Below are positions 27,347 through 37,408 of a DNA stretch of 63,521 nucleotides, piece after piece (positions within the stretch are counted from its first letter, which is position 1; every line of letters begins with the position of its first letter). The position numbers and the translations under genes are program-made. The notes beneath the pieces are model-generated. The model was not told the origin of the DNA. It made no database searches and worked only from the letters and a program-made list of their open reading frames with translations. Source of the stretch: Chthonomonadaceae bacterium (GTDB lineage: Bacteria; Armatimonadota; Chthonomonadetes; Chthonomonadales; Chthonomonadaceae); assembly GCA_025054835.1 (NCBI GenBank), contig JANWZQ010000148.1:1-63521 (forward strand), written 5' to 3'.

Positions 27347-28699
27347 TCAGTCGACCCCCTTCAACGAGGCAATCGGGGTCAGCTCGTAGGCCACACGGGC
27401 CAGCCCGGCCTGAACGACGGCATCGATGACAGCTCGTGCCGGCTTGTAGCAGTTGGGCGACTCATCGATAGGCACATTGCGCCCGGCGTTGACCAGCACA
27501 TTCAGCCGCTTCATCTGCTCGTTCACGTCTTTCTGCGAGAACCGCCTTCTGGCTTCGGAGCGAGAGAGGCGCCGCCCGCACCCGTGATTGACCGAGTAGA
27601 GGCTCTTCTCCGCGCCCGGCTCGGCGAAGAGAATATAGCTCTTATCCCCCATGCTACCCGGGATCAGGATGGGGTGCCCGGTCTTCTCCCACTTGGTGCC
27701 CCGGAGCATCGGGTGCCCGGCCGGGAACGCCCGGGTTGCGCCCTTGCGGTGCACCCAGGCTTTGCCGCCCAGAGAAGGCACTTCTTCCTCCTGCGCCAGA
27801 TTGTGCGAGATCTCGTAGACCAGTTCTGGCTCCTCGCCAAACACCTTCTCGAAGGCGTGCCCGACGGCCTCCCAGATCAGCAGGCGGTTGGCAATGGCAA
27901 AGTTGGCACCGGCAGCAACCGCATTCCTGTAACCCTCGTAGAGTGGGCTATCCGGCTCAAAGTACACGGCCTCGGCGCCCCCACGCACGTCCACACCACG
28001 CTGCTTCAGGTACTCCTTGCCCTGCTGGATGTAGTACGTCGCCAGTCCATGGCCGAACCCGCGAGAGCCGGTGTGCACCATCACCCAGAGGTGATCCTCC
28101 TGATCGTACTGCAACTCACAGAAGTGGTTGCCACCGCCCAGGCTCCCCAGCTGGCCGATGCCCCGCTGCAATGGCACGCGCGGAATGTCCCACTGGTCGC
28201 TGACGGGAATGAAGTCCCGCTCCGAGTTCTCCCGGTGCACGCCCAGTGCGTTCGCGCCCCGGCGAACGATCTCATTGAACTGCTTCTCCGAGAAGGTCCG
28301 GCCACTGCCCCGGCCCATGCCCATTCCCACCGTCTCCAGAACGCGTTCGGAAAAACGCCGCCGCAGGGTCTCATCCAGACCCTTGCCCTTGCTGACCCGC
28401 GAACGGAAGGCAAGCATGCCGCACCCGATATCGAAGCCTACCGGGGCCTGACAGAGCGTGCCACTGGTCGCCATCACACAACCAACCGGAACCACGTACC
28501 CGGTGTGTACGTCCGGGGTGATAACCACGTCCTGCACGCCGGGAAAGTTGGTCGCGTTGACAATCTGCTGGAAGATCTCTTCCTCGCACTCTGCGAAGAG
28601 CTCTGGAGACAGAAAGAGGCGTACCGGGACGCGGACACCCTCCCGCAGTTCATAGTAGTGTCCTGCTTCGTTCCACACGCACTGCCACTTCAAACTCAT
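27347..28699 (-). CDS. rtcB: RtcB family RNA-splicing ligase
   Basis: A 450-residue RNA ligase that joins 2',3'-cyclic phosphate (or 3'-phosphate) ends to 5'-OH ends using GTP and Mn2+. Metal-binding and active-site motifs are present: VGFDIGCGM (Cys), LGGGNHFCEL (His), MVHTGSRGFGH (His) and NHGCGRRLSRSEARR, which includes the guanylylated His. The start at 28699 follows GGAG; the longer upstream frame is not protein-like. No RtcR activator gene is present, and the partner cyclase RtcA lies about 6 kb away on the same strand, not in this operon. It could act in tRNA or mRNA repair. Confidence 0.96.
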   Translation of the reverse strand: MSLKWQCVWNEAGHYYELREGVRVPVRLFLSPELFAECEEEIFQQIVNATNFPGVQDVVITPDVHTGYVVPVGCVMATSGTLCQAPVGFDIGCGMLAFRSRVSKGKGLDETLRRRFSERVLETVGMGMGRGSGRTFSEKQFNEIVRRGANALGVHRENSERDFIPVSDQWDIPRVPLQRGIGQLGSLGGGNHFCELQYDQEDHLWVMVHTGSRGFGHGLATYYIQQGKEYLKQRGVDVRGGAEAVYFEPDSPLYEGYRNAVAAGANFAIANRLLIWEAVGHAFEKVFGEEPELVYEISHNLAQEEEVPSLGGKAWVHRKGATRAFPAGHPMLRGTKWEKTGHPILIPGSMGDKSYILFAEPGAEKSLYSVNHGCGRRLSRSEARRRFSQKDVNEQMKRLNVLVNAGRNVPIDESPNCYKPARAVIDAVVQAGLARVAYELTPIASLKGVD

Positions 28700-28950
28700 C
28701 GCAGTCTCCTTTCTCCAGAGTAACAGGTACGCGCCCGGCGCCAATTTGGTTGCCGCGAGAAATCGCAGGCCTTCCCTGCTGATGCGCCCGGAATTAAGAC
28801 CGACGTGGACTGTGAAAAGTTGCAGATCTGCGTGGGAAAAGAGGAGTCTGTGGGCGCCCGGAGTTGTGCGTGCGGGCAAACGGGGGGACCGATGACGCGA
28901 ACCGGGGCCATGCGCCGGACTTCCCGCGCAGATGGCCCCGGCGCGCACGC

Positions 28951-30069
28951 TCAATTCATGTGGATCACCGAGCGGATAACGTTTCCGGTCTCCATCTCGT
29001 GGAAAGCATCCTCTACGTCATTGAGGCCAATCACGCGGGTGACCATCCGATCGAGGTTCAGCTTCCCCTCCAGGTAAAGCTGGGCCAGCAGGGGAAAATC
29101 GTGCGAGGGAAGGGTGTCTCCGGCATGGCAGACCGCAAGGCCCGCTTTGTTCCAGTAGACGCCAGTAGCCATATTGCCGAGATTGAGCGTGACCGCATCG
29201 TTCTCGGCAGGGAAACCGATGGTGCAGGCCGTGCCGTTGTAGGCGAGCATGCGGACCGCCTGCTCGATGCACGCGGGAACGCCGGTAGCCTCGTAGGCGA
29301 ACTCCACGCCCCCATCCCACCCATCATCCGTGAGCCGGCGCACCTCGGCTACCGGGTCGACCTCACGGGCATTGACAGTGTGCGTGGCGCCGAAATCCCG
29401 GGCCCACTGCAATTTGACCGGGTTGATGTCGATAGCGATGATCTGACGCGCGTGCGCCAGTTTCGCCCCCTGAATAACGGAGAGCCCGACCCCGCCGCAC
29501 CCGATCACGGCCACGCGCGCGCCGGGCCAGACGTGCGTGGTATTCATCGTCGCGCCGACCCCGGTGATCACGCCGCAGGCGATCAGGCAGGCTTTATCCA
29601 GCGGCATCTCCGCGGGCATCTTGATGGCGGCCTTGCTGTGTACCACGGTATGCGTGGCGAACGTACCGCAACGCAACACCTGCGAGCAGGTGGCCCCATC
29701 GCGCTTGCGCCGGATGCGCGGTCCCGGGCGCAGGGCCATGTAGCAATGGCGTGGGTCCCCGCGGCGACAGGCCGGGCACTGATCACAGGGCGCGCGATAG
29801 GCCAGAACCACCGGATCTCCCGGGGCAAGATGCGTTACGCCCTCACCGACCTGCTCCACATAACCCGCGCCCTCATGACCGAGCATGATGGGGAACGGCA
29901 TGCCGTTCCCCTGCAGGTTCTTGATAGTCAGGTCCGTGTGACAGACACCACTGGCGACCAGACGCACAAGCACCTCACCGGGGCCCGGCGGGTCCAAAAC
30001 GATCTCCTCGAGCGTGGCCGGCTCGCCCGGCGCGTTCAACAGAACACCGTGTCCTTCCACAGCAGGCAT
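28951..30069 (-). CDS. Zinc-dependent alcohol dehydrogenase (class III-like)
   Basis: A 372-residue medium-chain dehydrogenase. The catalytic zinc ligands are C in SGVCHTDLTI, H in LGHEGAG and the third Cys in ACGVITGVGAT. The structural-zinc four-cysteine lobe is APCDQCPACRRGDPRHC. The NAD loop is VIGCGGVGLSV, followed by an acidic residue (AIDIN), indicating NAD preference. It is longest-related to the class III formaldehyde/glutathione or plain alcohol branch, and the exact substrate is unclear. The start at 30069 follows GGGAGG. It is monocistronic with a 250-bp upstream gap to rtcB on the same strand. Confidence 0.94.
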   Translation of the reverse strand: MPAVEGHGVLLNAPGEPATLEEIVLDPPGPGEVLVRLVASGVCHTDLTIKNLQGNGMPFPIMLGHEGAGYVEQVGEGVTHLAPGDPVVLAYRAPCDQCPACRRGDPRHCYMALRPGPRIRRKRDGATCSQVLRCGTFATHTVVHSKAAIKMPAEMPLDKACLIACGVITGVGATMNTTHVWPGARVAVIGCGGVGLSVIQGAKLAHARQIIAIDINPVKLQWARDFGATHTVNAREVDPVAEVRRLTDDGWDGGVEFAYEATGVPACIEQAVRMLAYNGTACTIGFPAENDAVTLNLGNMATGVYWNKAGLAVCHAGDTLPSHDFPLLAQLYLEGKLNLDRMVTRVIGLNDVEDAFHEMETGNVIRSVIHMN

Positions 30070-30403
30070 GGATGTTTCCTCCCGTAAACATCAGGGCCGA
30101 CGGCTCCGTCGGACACCTCGGCCACCTGTACCCGGTATTTCTGTGGTGTCCCGCAGACTTCCTGCCTCCATCACCCCGGTTCTTTCGATGCGGGATGGCA
30201 GGAAGCAGGCCTTCGCGTCAAGAATGACCCTGCGAGCGTCAGGAGTGCCTCCTGCTGGTAGCAAAAGCCGCTCTCGTTCGTAGTTCTACAGGGAGACGTG
30301 CCCCGGGCTTGCTGTGGGTGCCGGGCAGGCGCTCGCGGTCCGGAAAGGTCACGTCCATCGCATGCTTCCCGTACAGGGGGACATCGCAACAAGGAGCCAA
30401 GGA
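30070..30403. other. 334-bp divergent intergenic region (ADH / ferritin)
   Basis: Holds the 5' regions of the leftward dehydrogenase and rightward ferritin genes. No RNA gene or additional protein was recognised and no sigma-70 promoter stands out. An IdeR/Fur-like box for the ferritin was looked for and not found. Confidence 0.4.
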
Positions 30404-30892
30404 ATGCGAATCAGCACAAAAATGAACGCCGCGATCAACGCGCAGATCGGAATGGAACTGGCCTCATCCAACCAGTATCTGAATACAGCCGCTTACTTTG
30501 CGGGCCGTGCGCTGCGCAAGCTGGCCGAGTTCTTCTTCAAACAGTCCGATGAAGAGCGCGAGCATGCGTTGCGGCTCATCCGCTATCTGAACGACATGGA
30601 TGGCACGGTGGAAATCCCGGCTATCGGCGCTGCTCGTTCCAGCTTCGACAGCGCCGAAGAGGCGATCCAGCTGGCCTACGACTCGGAAGTGAAAATCACC
30701 GCCTCGATCAATGCCCTGATGGAGCAGGCCATCGAAGAGCGCGACTTTGCAACGCAGGAGATGTTGCGCTGGTTCGTCAACGAGCAGGTCGAGGAAGTCT
30801 CTACCATGGATGACATGCTCAAAATCGCCCGGCAGGTTGGAGAGCGCAATATCATCATGGTCGAGGCCTATCTGGTGCATGAGGAGGTCTGA
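30404..30892 (+). CDS. Ferritin (FtnA-like, non-heme)
   Basis: A 162-residue four-helix-bundle iron storage protein. The ferroxidase centre residues of bacterial ferritins are visible: a Glu in QIGMELASSNQYL, EEREHALRL (Glu and His), a Glu in the helix IEERDFATQEML, and QVEEVSTM with the family's Gln/Glu. The ATG at 30404 follows AAGGAG at good spacing; the upstream in-frame stretch is not conserved. It stores iron as a mineral core in the cytosol and detoxifies Fe2+ with O2 or H2O2. It stands alone and its 3' end faces the pilin gene 15 bp away. Confidence 0.95.
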   Translation: MRISTKMNAAINAQIGMELASSNQYLNTAAYFAGRALRKLAEFFFKQSDEEREHALRLIRYLNDMDGTVEIPAIGAARSSFDSAEEAIQLAYDSEVKITASINALMEQAIEERDFATQEMLRWFVNEQVEEVSTMDDMLKIARQVGERNIIMVEAYLVHEEV

Positions 30893-30907
30893 GAGGTCGG
30901 CTTCTGG

Positions 30908-31633
30908 CTAGCGGGTGCGAATATCGCGCAGGTACTGTACGTGCCCGTCCAGAAACAGACGATTACGTCCCCCCATGTGCACTGCGCGTCCCCTGAGAGG
31001 TCCCGGAACGGTCGACAGCGTGCCGGGAAAGTACGGATCCACGGCCAGTTCCACCTCGGCCGGGCTCTGCGGTCGGCCCGCATGCGGATTGCCCGCGGCC
31101 TGCAGATCCGCAACGGCCTGCAATTCCGTCTTGCCCCAGAGGTTGTCCAGAGGGATCGGATCGTCGGGGCGATCGAAACGCCACATCCAGTAGCGAGTGA
31201 TCACACCTGCAGGGCGCGGCGCCGTCCATTGCTCCACCTGCAGAGTCGCGTTCAACGCCCCGGCGACAGAAGGGCAGGACCAGATGTCCGCAGTCGCCTG
31301 GTAGGGATGCAGAACGAGCGCGGCCCATCCGGTGCGAGGGTCCGAGGCCGGCCACGTGTTCCATGGCCGGTATCCCCCGGGCAGGGAGCGCTTCAGATCC
31401 CGGCGGTCAGGCAGGCGTTCATCGTGGTCCTGCAGGTACAGGGCCAGAGCCATACCGATCTGACGCAGGTTGGCGATGCAGGTGGACTGTCGTGCTTTTT
31501 CCCGGACCTGCGCCAGTGCGGGCAGGAGGAGCGCCGCCACCAGCGTGAGAACAGCGATCACCACGAGCGTTTCAATCAGGGTGAATCCGCGGCCCCTGCA
31601 TGGGAGCACGGTCGGGCCTGTGGTTTCTGACAT
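30908..31633 (-). CDS. Type II secretion/type IV pilin-like prepilin (H-X9-DG type)
   Basis: About 241 residues. A class III prepilin leader precedes [20 protein letters not shown], with predicted cleavage between Gly16 and Phe17 by prepilin peptidase, and the hydrophobic helix follows. The C-terminus has [19 protein letters not shown], the H-X9-DG pattern that is very abundant in Planctomycetes and Armatimonadota pseudopilins. The start is uncertain: ATG 31633 gives a 16-residue leader, while a GTG at 31645 lies after GGAGG; both work. A GspE/PilB-type ATPase (45299) exists in the window but is not linked to it. Confidence 0.9.
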   Translation of the reverse strand: MSETTGPTVLPCRGRGFTLIETLVVIAVLTLVAALLLPALAQVREKARQSTCIANLRQIGMALALYLQDHDERLPDRRDLKRSLPGGYRPWNTWPASDPRTGWAALVLHPYQATADIWSCPSVAGALNATLQVEQWTAPRPAGVITRYWMWRFDRPDDPIPLDNLWGKTELQAVADLQAAGNPHAGRPQSPAEVELAVDPYFPGTLSTVPGPLRGRAVHMGGRNRLFLDGHVQYLRDIRTR

Positions 31634-31767
31634 CGTTACGCGCACGCAACCTCCGGGTCCTCGGCGTGGTGTCAGGAGCAGGCATCCGAGAAGTTGTTTC
31701 CTCATTGTAGCATGACCCGGAGGGCGTTGCAAGCGGGGCCGGCATCTTGCAAGTGCCGACCATGCCG

Positions 31768-34746
31768 TCAGCTCCTGGAACCACGATCCTGACGCTGCTG
31801 CGCGCGGCGCCTGGCAGCGAGAAGCCGGGAGAAGCTATCGGAAGCGCCAGCACCTGCGACCCCATCAGGCGAGGCTGCTGACTCTTCCGGGGCTTTCCGG
31901 GGCGCTCGCGCCGTGACCGCAGGCGCGGGATCGGGCTGGGCGGTCCCGGACGACCCTGAGAGGGATGCGGGGTGCAATGGGCCGGCATCCGGCGCGTTCT
32001 TCATGGCGCCGCGAGCATTCTGCGTGGCGGCTTTCCGTTCCCGGAGCCGTGCCAGCGGCGAGGAAGTGGCTGGCGTGGTGCGGGACGCCCGTGTCCGGAG
32101 CCAGTGCCATGCCCGGAGCAGGTCCGGCAAACCGAAGGTCAGGCGGCGCACGGCGATATCCAGCGGGAACAGAAACAGCGCGGCGAAGAGCAGCGGCAGC
32201 GTGAGGTCCGAGGTCACACGAGCCGCAGGACGATCCGCGCCGAATACACTGGCCGGTGCCGGATCGTGTCGCCCTCCGCCGGTCTGCGCCAGCTGCGACA
32301 TCAGTGCCTCATTCGGACGGATATCCCGGTACTCGGGAGCGTAAGGAACCGAAAGCCCGAGCACCGCCACTGTCTCCTGTGCTCTCTCTGCTGGCTGGCG
32401 CCACACGTGCACCAGATAGGTGCCGGTCTCCGGCACGTCGAACCAGGCCTCGTACCGCCCCGGACCGATCCGGTGCAGGGACTCTTCCCGGACATCACTG
32501 ACCCCACCAGACCGGCTGCCCTGTCGGGCCGGCATCAGGATCTGCGCCCGGAGCGCGGAGCGGTCAACACGCAGGCTCGCGTGATCCGCCGTCTCGATCA
32601 CAAGGTGTCCGCGCCCCTCATTCACAGTAACCTGCGCCGTATACGCGTCCGGCGTGCTGGCGCGGAGCGTCCAGCGCACCAGCTCGGTCCAGAAGCGAGT
32701 GTAGCCACTCCATCCCAGCCAGTGCGTGGCCCACCGGTTGCGATCATCGGACGTGAAGGCTGCAACGCGGCCCAGCCCGTAGCGCCATGTGGCCAGAATC
32801 GGATCGCGCGCAGGGGAGACCAGAAGCACGTCCGCTGTAGGCTTCGGACGTGTCACATTGTAGCCGAGCAGGGGAGGGGAGGAACCCGGCATGCCCCCGG
32901 GCAGGATCTCTACGGTCCGGTCTGTCGGACGGGGCAGGAACGCCCCTTCCACGATAGGGCTGCTGGAGATCCGCTCGACCTCCTGCAGATAGATCCCCGG
33001 TATCTGTCGCTCATGCTGCACCACGTAGAAGCGGCCGCCAGTCGCCCGGGCAACGCGAGCCAGATCATGCGTGTAGATGTCCCGGGTTCCCGCTCCGATA
33101 ACGACCCCTGTTGCCGTGATCCGGTGGGCGCGCATTCCGTTGATGAGCGCGGTGTAGTCCGGGTCCTGCGACATCCCGTCCGTCAGGATAATGAGATGCT
33201 TGATTGGCGCACGCGCCCCCCTGATGGTCTCGTAAGCAAGCCGGACACCGCTGTAGACGCTGGTTCCCCCACCGATCGTGATCTTCTGGATCTCCGCAAC
33301 GATCTGGTCCGCTTTCTCCACCGGGGTGAGGGGCACCCGGACTTCCGCCGTATCCTCGAACGTGATGACTGCGATAGCATCTCCGGGCTTCAGGGCGCGC
33401 ACCGTGCGCACGGCAGCCTCCCGGGCCAGCTCCAGCTTGCTCCGGGGAGATCCCTCGGCCATGCTCCCGGAACGATCGATCGCCGTAGCCACGGCTACCG
33501 GGGGAAACCGTTGCAGGTTCCGGATGTCCATGCTGACGGGGAGCATCTGTTCCAGAACGGACTGCCGGTAGGCGCCGGTGCCGTAGCTCTGCTCGCCGCC
33601 GATCATAAGAAACCCGGTACCGAAGTCCCGCACTGCAGTGTGCAACGCATCCAGTTGCGCGTCGGAAAAGGCGAAGCGAGGCGCATTGGAAAAGAGCACG
33701 CCGTCGTAGCCCAGCAGCGCTGTCACTGTGTTTGGAAAGCTCTCAGGCGTGATGGCGTCCACCGTGATCTGCCGACGGGCCAGCGCCTGACGTAGATACC
33801 GGCTCTCCCCGGGGCGATCGCTCACGTAGAGCACAACGGGCCTCCCGCGCACCATTACGATGCCCTCTCCCCGGTTGTTTTCCTGAATGCTATCCTCCGG
33901 TGCATCCAGTGTCGCGGCATAACGGACAATCCCGGAGCGATCCACGCTCTGCGCGAAGGTGATCACGTTCCTGCCGGGCTGCAGGTCAACGGATCGCACA
34001 GACGTGGCAGGCCTGCCGTTGCGCGTGAGCGTGATCCGGGCCGTTTGCGCCGTACGCGTGGTGATGACGACGCGCACCGGGAACGGCTCTCCGACCCGGA
34101 CGTGCGCGGGGAGGACTACCCGCTCGACCAGGGCCTCGGCGCGCCGGGGGGCAGGCAGGGTCACCGTGTCCAGAACAATGCCTGCCGCGTTCAACCCGGG
34201 CACCTCGCTCAGGGCTCGCCCTGCGTTCTCGTTGCCGTCGGAAAGTAGAACGATCCGTCTGCCATGGTCGCGGGCCAGCGCTTCCAGCTCACTCCGCGCC
34301 AGACGCAGGGCCTGCGCGATATTCGTGGCAGTGGCAGGACCCGGATCCTCCGGGATCACCGGTTCCAGGGAGGGGCCTGGAAGCGCGCGGGTGTGCGGGC
34401 GCTCCGCAAAGGTGATCAGGCCTGCCCGGTCGTTCTGACGCATGCCCCGGAGTGCGTCCCGCAGGTAGGCCTCCATGGCCTTTCGTTGTTCCGGCAGGAT
34501 GCTGGCCGAGGTGTCAGCCACAAAGAGAACCGCCAGCGCATCGTGCTTACGAACCCATCGAGCGCCCGCAAGGGCCAGCACCAGCAGAGCAACGACCGCC
34601 AGACGCAGGATCAACGCGGCCCGGCGACGCGCCGGGCTGAGATCCTGAAACGTGCGTCGCTGTGCCCACCAGCAGAAGAAACCCAGCACGGGGAGCAACA
34701 GAAGGAACGGCAGATTGGCAACCTGGACAGGCATCGACTGCAGCAC
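31768..34746 (-). CDS. Large membrane protein with two von Willebrand factor A domains
   Basis: A 992-residue protein. Two N-terminal transmembrane helices (about 10-27 and 44-62) and one late helix near residue 850 give BatA/CoxE-like topology. The first VWA domain has the MIDAS DTSAS at 78-82, and a second VWA domain has [10 protein letters not shown] around 424 followed by IILTDG. Between them is a glutamine-amidotransferase-like domain with [15 protein letters not shown]. The C-terminal domain is Ig-like, and the tail is charged and disordered. The family appears in Planctomycetes and Armatimonadota near MoxR ATPases and BatA genes, which are not present here. Start is GTG 34746 or ATG 34734; both are in frame. 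Confidence 0.88.
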   Translation of the reverse strand: MLQSMPVQVANLPFLLLLPVLGFFCWWAQRRTFQDLSPARRRAALILRLAVVALLVLALAGARWVRKHDALAVLFVADTSASILPEQRKAMEAYLRDALRGMRQNDRAGLITFAERPHTRALPGPSLEPVIPEDPGPATATNIAQALRLARSELEALARDHGRRIVLLSDGNENAGRALSEVPGLNAAGIVLDTVTLPAPRRAEALVERVVLPAHVRVGEPFPVRVVITTRTAQTARITLTRNGRPATSVRSVDLQPGRNVITFAQSVDRSGIVRYAATLDAPEDSIQENNRGEGIVMVRGRPVVLYVSDRPGESRYLRQALARRQITVDAITPESFPNTVTALLGYDGVLFSNAPRFAFSDAQLDALHTAVRDFGTGFLMIGGEQSYGTGAYRQSVLEQMLPVSMDIRNLQRFPPVAVATAIDRSGSMAEGSPRSKLELAREAAVRTVRALKPGDAIAVITFEDTAEVRVPLTPVEKADQIVAEIQKITIGGGTSVYSGVRLAYETIRGARAPIKHLIILTDGMSQDPDYTALINGMRAHRITATGVVIGAGTRDIYTHDLARVARATGGRFYVVQHERQIPGIYLQEVERISSSPIVEGAFLPRPTDRTVEILPGGMPGSSPPLLGYNVTRPKPTADVLLVSPARDPILATWRYGLGRVAAFTSDDRNRWATHWLGWSGYTRFWTELVRWTLRASTPDAYTAQVTVNEGRGHLVIETADHASLRVDRSALRAQILMPARQGSRSGGVSDVREESLHRIGPGRYEAWFDVPETGTYLVHVWRQPAERAQETVAVLGLSVPYAPEYRDIRPNEALMSQLAQTGGGRHDPAPASVFGADRPAARVTSDLTLPLLFAALFLFPLDIAVRRLTFGLPDLLRAWHWLRTRASRTTPATSSPLARLRERKAATQNARGAMKNAPDAGPLHPASLSGSSGTAQPDPAPAVTARAPRKAPEESAASPDGVAGAGASDSFSRLLAARRRAQQRQDRGSRS

Positions 34747-34832
34747 CCCGCCCCACAGTAGCGAGCTCTCCGGTATCCATACGCATCTCCCGGTGCGACC
34801 GGCGTCACCACATGGAGCTCGGACCGGATCGA

Positions 34833-34868
34833 AGGCCCCTCCAGTCCCTTCCTGTGCTGGAGGGGCCT
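34833..34868. terminator. Hairpin between rtcA and VWA genes
   Basis: AGGCCCCTCCAG (34833-34844) pairs over 12 bases with CTGGAGGGGCCT (34857-34868). On the leftward strand it follows the rtcA stop by about 175 bp, and the tail after the stem has only a weak T content, so it is a probable but imperfect terminator. The remaining 296-bp gap around it (34747-35042) shows no gene. Confidence 0.6.
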
Positions 34869-35042
34869 GAGGGCGTCACACGGCCCGCACTTCAGCCCTG
34901 TGTCGAAGTAGCATAGGGAAAATGTTCCGGATCGAGCGCGCCCTCAGTGATCGCAGCGTGGGGATCACTGTCAGATGCAGGGCCGGGCCCTCATTGCGGG
35001 CTGAAACCTGCATCCGCCAGAAGCACGCCAGAGGAAGCAATA

Positions 35043-36107
35043 TCATTCGGTGCGCGGCCGCACGATGACCTGTACGGGGGCTCCTGCAGGCTCCTGCAGA
35101 GCGTAGTCGATCAGCTGAAACTGCCGGGCCAGCCAGAGCGCGGTACGCAGGTGGCTCGTCGCCTGCGCAACGGTCCACTGACTTTCGCCACGGGCCAGCA
35201 CCGCAGGCAGAACCAGCTGATCCGCCAGATGATCGTCGCAGGCCGCGCCGGTCTTCCACCACTGCAGGAAGGCCTCACAGGGGGCCAGCGCGACCTTTTC
35301 CACGGGCAGGCCACGCCGCCCCATTCCGGTGAACCCGCCGAGGCCCCCTGCACACTCTGCAGCGATCAGGACCGTCGCGCCAGTCCCCGGAGAGGGCAGA
35401 CGCACCGGCTCGATGTCAACTGTGCGCCCGATGCCCTTCATAAACTGCGCGATAGCTGCTGCGCCCCGCTCCGCCACATGATCCGGCAGATTGGAGGTAA
35501 CAATCCAGGCCCGGAGGGAGCGCAGGCGCCCACGCTCCACCATATGGACGGGGGCGAGCGAGGCGTTTCCGTCTATCTGAACACGGATCTCGCCGCCTCC
35601 ACGCGGGTAGAAACCGGCAGCAGGACAGGTCAGTGTGGCCTGAAGCCCGACCCGCGCGAGGGCCGGCAGGTAGACCTGCTGCAGGTAGTCTGCTGTAGGA
35701 GCAGCCGGTACGTGCGTGCCTCCACCGATTGTGAGCTGTGAGGGGCCTCCTGCGACGCACAGGGGCAGCAGCACGGTCTGCAGCACCAGAGCGGTAGCGC
35801 CTGCAGTGCCGATTTGCCAGGCGTAGTGACCCGGCCTGACAGAGGTTGTCGGGACAAAATGCAGTCGCAGAGACCCCGGTGTATCGCCATCCAGACGGGC
35901 CGTACAGAGCTCCGCAATGGCCCGCACCGCGGTCAGGTGTTGGGGTTGCAGGCCCGGCTTCTCGCGCCCCGCGCGGATGTTCACAATCTCCACCGCGCGC
36001 CCGCTGATGGCGGAGAGCGCCAGCGCGTTCCGAATGATCTGTCCGCCCCCTTCGCCCGTAGCACCGTCAATCTGCAATACAGAGGACGATGTCTCTGAGG
36101 ATTGCAT
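35043..36107 (-). CDS. rtcA: RNA 3'-terminal phosphate cyclase
   Basis: A 354-residue RtcA. It converts 3'-phosphate RNA ends to 2',3'-cyclic phosphates using ATP through a covalent His-AMP. The GATGEGGGQIIRNALALS N-terminus is diagnostic, the central insert domain follows, and the C-terminal segment has HLADQLVLP and then TSHLRTALWL, in which H319 is the expected nucleophile. The start at 36107 is preceded at some distance by GGAGGAG. RtcB ligase, the functional counterpart, lies 6 kb away on the same strand. The 5' end faces the VTC gene across a 520-bp region. Confidence 0.95.
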   Translation of the reverse strand: MQSSETSSSVLQIDGATGEGGGQIIRNALALSAISGRAVEIVNIRAGREKPGLQPQHLTAVRAIAELCTARLDGDTPGSLRLHFVPTTSVRPGHYAWQIGTAGATALVLQTVLLPLCVAGGPSQLTIGGGTHVPAAPTADYLQQVYLPALARVGLQATLTCPAAGFYPRGGGEIRVQIDGNASLAPVHMVERGRLRSLRAWIVTSNLPDHVAERGAAAIAQFMKGIGRTVDIEPVRLPSPGTGATVLIAAECAGGLGGFTGMGRRGLPVEKVALAPCEAFLQWWKTGAACDDHLADQLVLPAVLARGESQWTVAQATSHLRTALWLARQFQLIDYALQEPAGAPVQVIVRPRTE

Positions 36108-36628
36108 CGGTAGGTGATCTCCTCCCGCTCCGGTCCCGTGTTGCTTCTACCCCTGCACTGGCCGCATGCTCGGCTCCGGATGGAACCTGAAATTCCTGAG
36201 CCCGGCGGATTGTTCTCGCGACAGCGGCGCACCGAACACCCCGTGTCTGCTGCCCGCCTTGTTCCCATGGCGAACAACAGGCGTCAGAAATTGCCAGAAA
36301 AAGATGACAATAAGTATGTCACAGGAGTTGCGCTGACAGGTTCAGAAAATGGGCAGATAGTATGCCGTGAACATGTCGCATGCACTGTCGTGCCGGGCCC
36401 GGCAGCACAGGAGCAAAAATGCCGGTAGAATGGGCCTGTCCGGGTGTAACAGCCGGGCCCGATGATTGTCAGGGAAAAGTAGTCGACGTATCTGTGCGGG
36501 CAGCGTTCCGCAGGCTTCCGCAGACCCCGACAGTACCGGGCACGGGACTTCGGAGGACAGCATCATCGAGCGCCCGGAGCAGTGTGCGCGCAGTATACGC
36601 ATAACAGTCTTCACAGAGGAAATGGACC
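36108..36628. other. 521-bp divergent intergenic region (rtcA / VTC gene)
   Basis: No conserved gene is recognised. The middle (about 36260-36390) is noticeably lower in GC. A perfect palindrome TGCCGGGCCCGGCA occupies 36391-36404. A weak TAGTAT-like -10 element occurs near 36357. A 53-codon frame starting near 36270 has no ribosome site and no family resemblance, so it was not called. Confidence 0.4.
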
Positions 36629-37408
36629 GTGTCCCCAGAGCCTACTGACATCCACGCGTGGCCTCCGGACGTGCCGCGGGTCTCTCCTTCCCTGCTTCCC
36701 GACGCGATGACGGGCGCCTGTTATGAGGTCAAGTTCCTGGTGACTCCAGAACAGGCGGGGGGCGTTACGGAGTACATAACGCCCCATCTGCATCGCGACC
36801 CTCACGCAGGGGACGACCGGGGCGGTGCGTACCGGGTACAGAGCCTGTATCTGGATACGCCGGCCTTCGATGTGTATTACCGGAGCGAAGGGTACCGTCG
36901 CCAGAAGCTCCGCCTGCGCCGTTACGAGGAGGAACCGGTGCTCTATCTGGAACGCAAGATCCGCACAGGAGCACAGGTTCGCAAAGAGCGCACACGCGTG
37001 GGAATGGAGGCTCTGGCGCGCCTTGCTGCCGGAGAGAGTGCTACGGAGTGGCCCGGCTCCTGGTTTCAGCACTGCCTGATGGAGCAACAGCTGGTCCCGC
37101 GTGCCCTGATCCGCTACGAACGTTCTGCCTTCATGGGGGTAGGTGAGAATGGTCCTGTACGGGTGACGCTGGATCAGCAGATCGCGTGCGTGCCGGTCTC
37201 GGAATACCGTCTGGATACCCCTTCCAGGGAGACCCCCTTGCTGGCCGGACAGGTCGTTCTCGAGCTGAAGTTCCGCGTAGCAATGCCCACGCTGTTTAAA
37301 TGCCTGGTGCGGGATCTGGACCTGACACCGTGTGACGTATCGAAGTACCGGCAGGGGGTCGAGGCCTGCGCGCTCGTCCCCGGGTTGCAGGAACCACCCG
37401 ATGCCTGA
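36629..37408 (+). CDS. VTC-domain polyphosphate polymerase-like protein
   Basis: A 259-residue protein with the VTC (vacuolar transporter chaperone) triphosphate-tunnel fold. Beta-strand signature residues appear in CYEVKFLVTPEQAGG (K of EVKF), VQSLYLDTPAFDVYY, KLRLRRYEE, YLERKIR and PRALIRYERSAF, and the basic residues of the tunnel are kept. The bacterial family makes or handles polyphosphate from ATP at the membrane. Start is GTG 36629 after AGAGGAA. Its stop overlaps the start of the DUF4956 gene by eight bases, and that partnership is well known in bacteria. Confidence 0.9.
   Translation: MSPEPTDIHAWPPDVPRVSPSLLPDAMTGACYEVKFLVTPEQAGGVTEYITPHLHRDPHAGDDRGGAYRVQSLYLDTPAFDVYYRSEGYRRQKLRLRRYEEEPVLYLERKIRTGAQVRKERTRVGMEALARLAAGESATEWPGSWFQHCLMEQQLVPRALIRYERSAFMGVGENGPVRVTLDQQIACVPVSEYRLDTPSRETPLLAGQVVLELKFRVAMPTLFKCLVRDLDLTPCDVSKYRQGVEACALVPGLQEPPDA

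Noticed and set aside
36391-36404. Perfect palindrome TGCCGGGCCCGGCA as an operator
   Set aside because: A GC-rich palindrome of this size is expected by chance in such DNA and no promoter is placed next to it.
36267-36428. 53-codon frame in the rtcA/VTC gap
   Set aside because: No ribosome site and no homology-like pattern; the lower GC alone does not support coding.
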